Made by a program: the position numbers and the translations under genes. From Terrimesophilobacter sp044508495 (lineage in GTDB: Bacteria; Actinomycetota; Actinomycetes; Actinomycetales; Microbacteriaceae), in assembly GCA_044508495.1 (NCBI GenBank), contig JBIQHP010000002.1:1-60508 (forward strand): 60,508 nucleotides of DNA, read 5' to 3'. The notes under the pieces were generated by a model. That model did no database searches, was not told the DNA's origin, and worked only from the letters and a program-made list of their open reading frames with translations. Below are positions 58,883 through 60,508 of this stretch, piece after piece; within the stretch, counting starts at the first letter, position 1, and each line of letters starts with the position of its first letter.

Positions 58883-60508
58883 TCACCAGGTCGTCGGGTA
58901 GCCCGGCCATGGAGTCGTCGACGGCGGCACCCGGTAGGTCTTGAGCACCTGCGTCATGATCTTACGGAACGTGGGGGCCGCAGCGGCTGATGACTTCATG
59001 ATATGCGGCTTCACATAGGTCACGATGACGACGTACTCCGGGTTCTCCGCCGGGGCGATGCCGGCGACGGACACGATGGCGTCGTCGCCGTAGCCGCCCG
59101 TCGGGAGGGCGACCTCCGCCGTCCCGGTCTTGGCCGCGACCCGGTAGCCCGGGATGCTGAGCTGGGAGGAGAGCCATCCGCCCGTCACGACGCTCTCGAG
59201 CATGGTGACGGTCGTCGCCGCCGACTGGGCGGTGATGATCTGCTCCGTCGCGCCCGGGTTCCTCGGGGTCACCGTCCCGTCCGGGGCGGTGCAGCTCTCG
59301 ATGAGCGTGAGCGGGACCCGTTCACCGCCGTTGGCGATCGCCTGGTAGGCGCTCAGCATCTGCGCGAAGGTGACCGCGATCCCCTGTCCGTAGGTCGTGT
59401 CGTAGTTCTGCTGAGTGTTCCAGTGCGCCGCGAGGATGCCGGAGGCCTCCCCCTGGAAGTGGATCGGCGTGGCCTCGCCGAACCCGTACTTGCGCAGGTA
59501 GTCGTAGCGCGTCCCCGCATCCAGTCGCGTGCCGAGCATCGACATCCCGACGTTGGAGGACTGCTCGAGAACCCCCGTGAGGGTCCAGTGCATGTCGCCG
59601 TGCGAGGTCGAGTCCTTGATCCGGGCCCCGTCCTCGGTGCGCCAGACTCCTGGCACCGTGACCCGCGTCGTCGGCGTGGCGATGCCCTCGTTGACGAGCA
59701 TCGACGCGGTGACCGCCTTCATGATCGAGCCCGGCTCGAACATGTAGCTGAACGCGCGGGATCCGTAGAAGGGGATCTCGGTCGCGTTGACGTCGTTGGG
59801 GTCGACGGAGGGATAGTCGGCGAGGGCCATGAGGTGCCCGTCGCTCACCCGCACGACCCCCGCCATCGCCGACTCCGCACCGAGCGCGATGGCCTGCTCG
59901 GCGATCGCCTGCTGCACGAACCACTGCAGATCGCTGTCGATCGTGAGCGTGATCGTGCCGCCGGGGATCGCCTCCTTGGTCGTCACGGTGCTGCCCGGGA
60001 GTCGCACGCCGTCCGCCCCCCGCTCGTAGGTCGAGGTGCCGTCCGTGCTCGCGAGGCAGGAGTCCTCGGTCGCCTCGATGCCGTTCTGCGGCCCGTCGGT
60101 GCCGACGAAGCCGACGAGGTTGCCGGCCACCGACCCCGCGGGATAGGTGCGGTGCGGCCGTGCCTGGGCGTAGACCCACGGAATGCCCAGGTCGCGGATC
60201 GCGCGGTAGGTCGAGGTGTCGACCGCCTTCACGAGCATCGCCCAGTCGGACTTCGGGTCCGTCGTGACGGCGAGGAGCAGATCGTTGGCGCTCGCGCCGG
60301 TGAGTTCTGCGATCTCGGTGAGCGCCTGCAGGACCGAGATCTCCGAGACGGTCCCGTCCTCCGCAGTGCGCTTGAACTGCTTCGTGTTCCTGGGCGACGC
60401 GGTGATGTCGTACCGGGTGACGCTGTCGGCGAGCACGACGCCGTTGGTATCGACGATGTCGCCGCGCGGAGCCGCCACGGGGACCTCGATCGCGCGCTTG
60501 TCGAGCGA
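58883..60508 (-). CDS. ftsI: Peptidoglycan D,D-transpeptidase FtsI/PBP3 (N-terminus outside window)
   Basis: Class B penicillin-binding protein of the divisome; the frame stays open to the window end, so the N-terminal anchor is missing. Visible are the dimerisation-domain start VAAPRGDIVDTNGVVLAD and the transpeptidase domain with active Ser in FEPGSIMKAVTASM (SxxK), SSNVGMS (SxN) and VAAKTGTAEV (KTG). It precedes murE at the head of the visible dcw cluster and partners FtsW. Confidence 0.95.
   Translation of the reverse strand, partial: SLDKRAIEVPVAAPRGDIVDTNGVVLADSVTRYDITASPRNTKQFKRTAEDGTVSEISVLQALTEIAELTGASANDLLLAVTTDPKSDWAMLVKAVDTSTYRAIRDLGIPWVYAQARPHRTYPAGSVAGNLVGFVGTDGPQNGIEATEDSCLASTDGTSTYERGADGVRLPGSTVTTKEAIPGGTITLTIDSDLQWFVQQAIAEQAIALGAESAMAGVVRVSDGHLMALADYPSVDPNDVNATEIPFYGSRAFSYMFEPGSIMKAVTASMLVNEGIATPTTRVTVPGVWRTEDGARIKDSTSHGDMHWTLTGVLEQSSNVGMSMLGTRLDAGTRYDYLRKYGFGEATPIHFQGEASGILAAHWNTQQNYDTTYGQGIAVTFAQMLSAYQAIANGGERVPLTLIESCTAPDGTVTPRNPGATEQIITAQSAATTVTMLESVVTGGWLSSQLSIPGYRVAAKTGTAEVALPTGGYGDDAIVSVAGIAPAENPEYVVIVTYVKPHIMKSSAAAAPTFRKIMTQVLKTYRVPPSTTPWPGYPTTW

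Overview
The window is high-GC actinobacterial chromosome. Gene content and order fit Actinomycetota, most likely a Microbacteriaceae-like organism: helY, lnt-ppm1-rbpA, trpD-ctaE-qcrCAB, ctaCDF, nrdR, dnaE, divIVA-sepF-ftsZ and a dcw cluster. The genus is an inference. A run of 100 Ns at 3028-3127 marks a scaffold gap.

Left host arm (1-10945): end of the helicase helY, lnt, ppm1 and rbpA (both cut by the gap), a glycerophosphodiesterase behind an SPFH/NfeD pair, an SDR, an S9 peptidase and a short UvrA paralogue coupled to it.

Prophage (11013-18812): a 7.8-kb integrated filamentous phage (inovirus). A minus-strand operon, largely coupled by ATGA/GTGA overlaps, runs ssb, a 140-aa membrane protein, three tiny one-helix proteins, a pVIII-like major coat, a terminator hairpin, a large pIII-like adsorption protein, a pVI-like protein, a Zot/pI-like ATPase and an HUH replication protein. 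A hairpin-rich intergenic region and a plus-strand cassette (52-aa protein, DNA methylase, 121-aa protein) complete it. No integrase or secretin is present. The right junction is a near-perfect actinobacterial dif site and the left junction shares exactly its 11-bp XerC arm, so integration probably used host XerC/XerD. Joining the ends in silico fuses rep in frame to the orphan ORF at 18443-18790. The phage attachment site therefore lies inside rep, and integration swaps the last 119 residues of Rep for 27 host-encoded ones.

Between dif and the respiratory genes (18830-26740): an XRE regulator/membrane protein pair with twin operators, a decayed GNAT gene, a YciI protein, an ArsR-SRPBCC-SnoaL operon under a 42-bp palindrome, a glyoxalase-fold protein, a HelR-like RNA polymerase recycling ATPase preceded by a palindrome matching the rifamycin-associated element, a small membrane protein and trpD.

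Respiratory block (26815-34547): ctaE-qcrC-qcrA-qcrB on plus and ctaC-ctaD-ctaF on minus form the bc1-aa3 branch; a GNAT gene sits between them. Then come erpA, an M20 peptidase, a DUF3043 protein, pyrD, nrdR, hisD, dnaE, an RluA-type pseudouridine synthase, lspA, divIVA, a YggT protein, sepF, a YggS protein, ftsZ, ftsQ, murC, murG, ftsW, murD, mraY, murF, murE and ftsI, nearly all on minus.

Most essential genes right of the dif site are on minus, while helY, lnt, the S9 gene and uvrA on its left are on plus. That is the polarity expected at a replication terminus. No tRNA, rRNA or CRISPR array was seen. The longest stretch without a gene is the phage intergenic region, 17075-17373.
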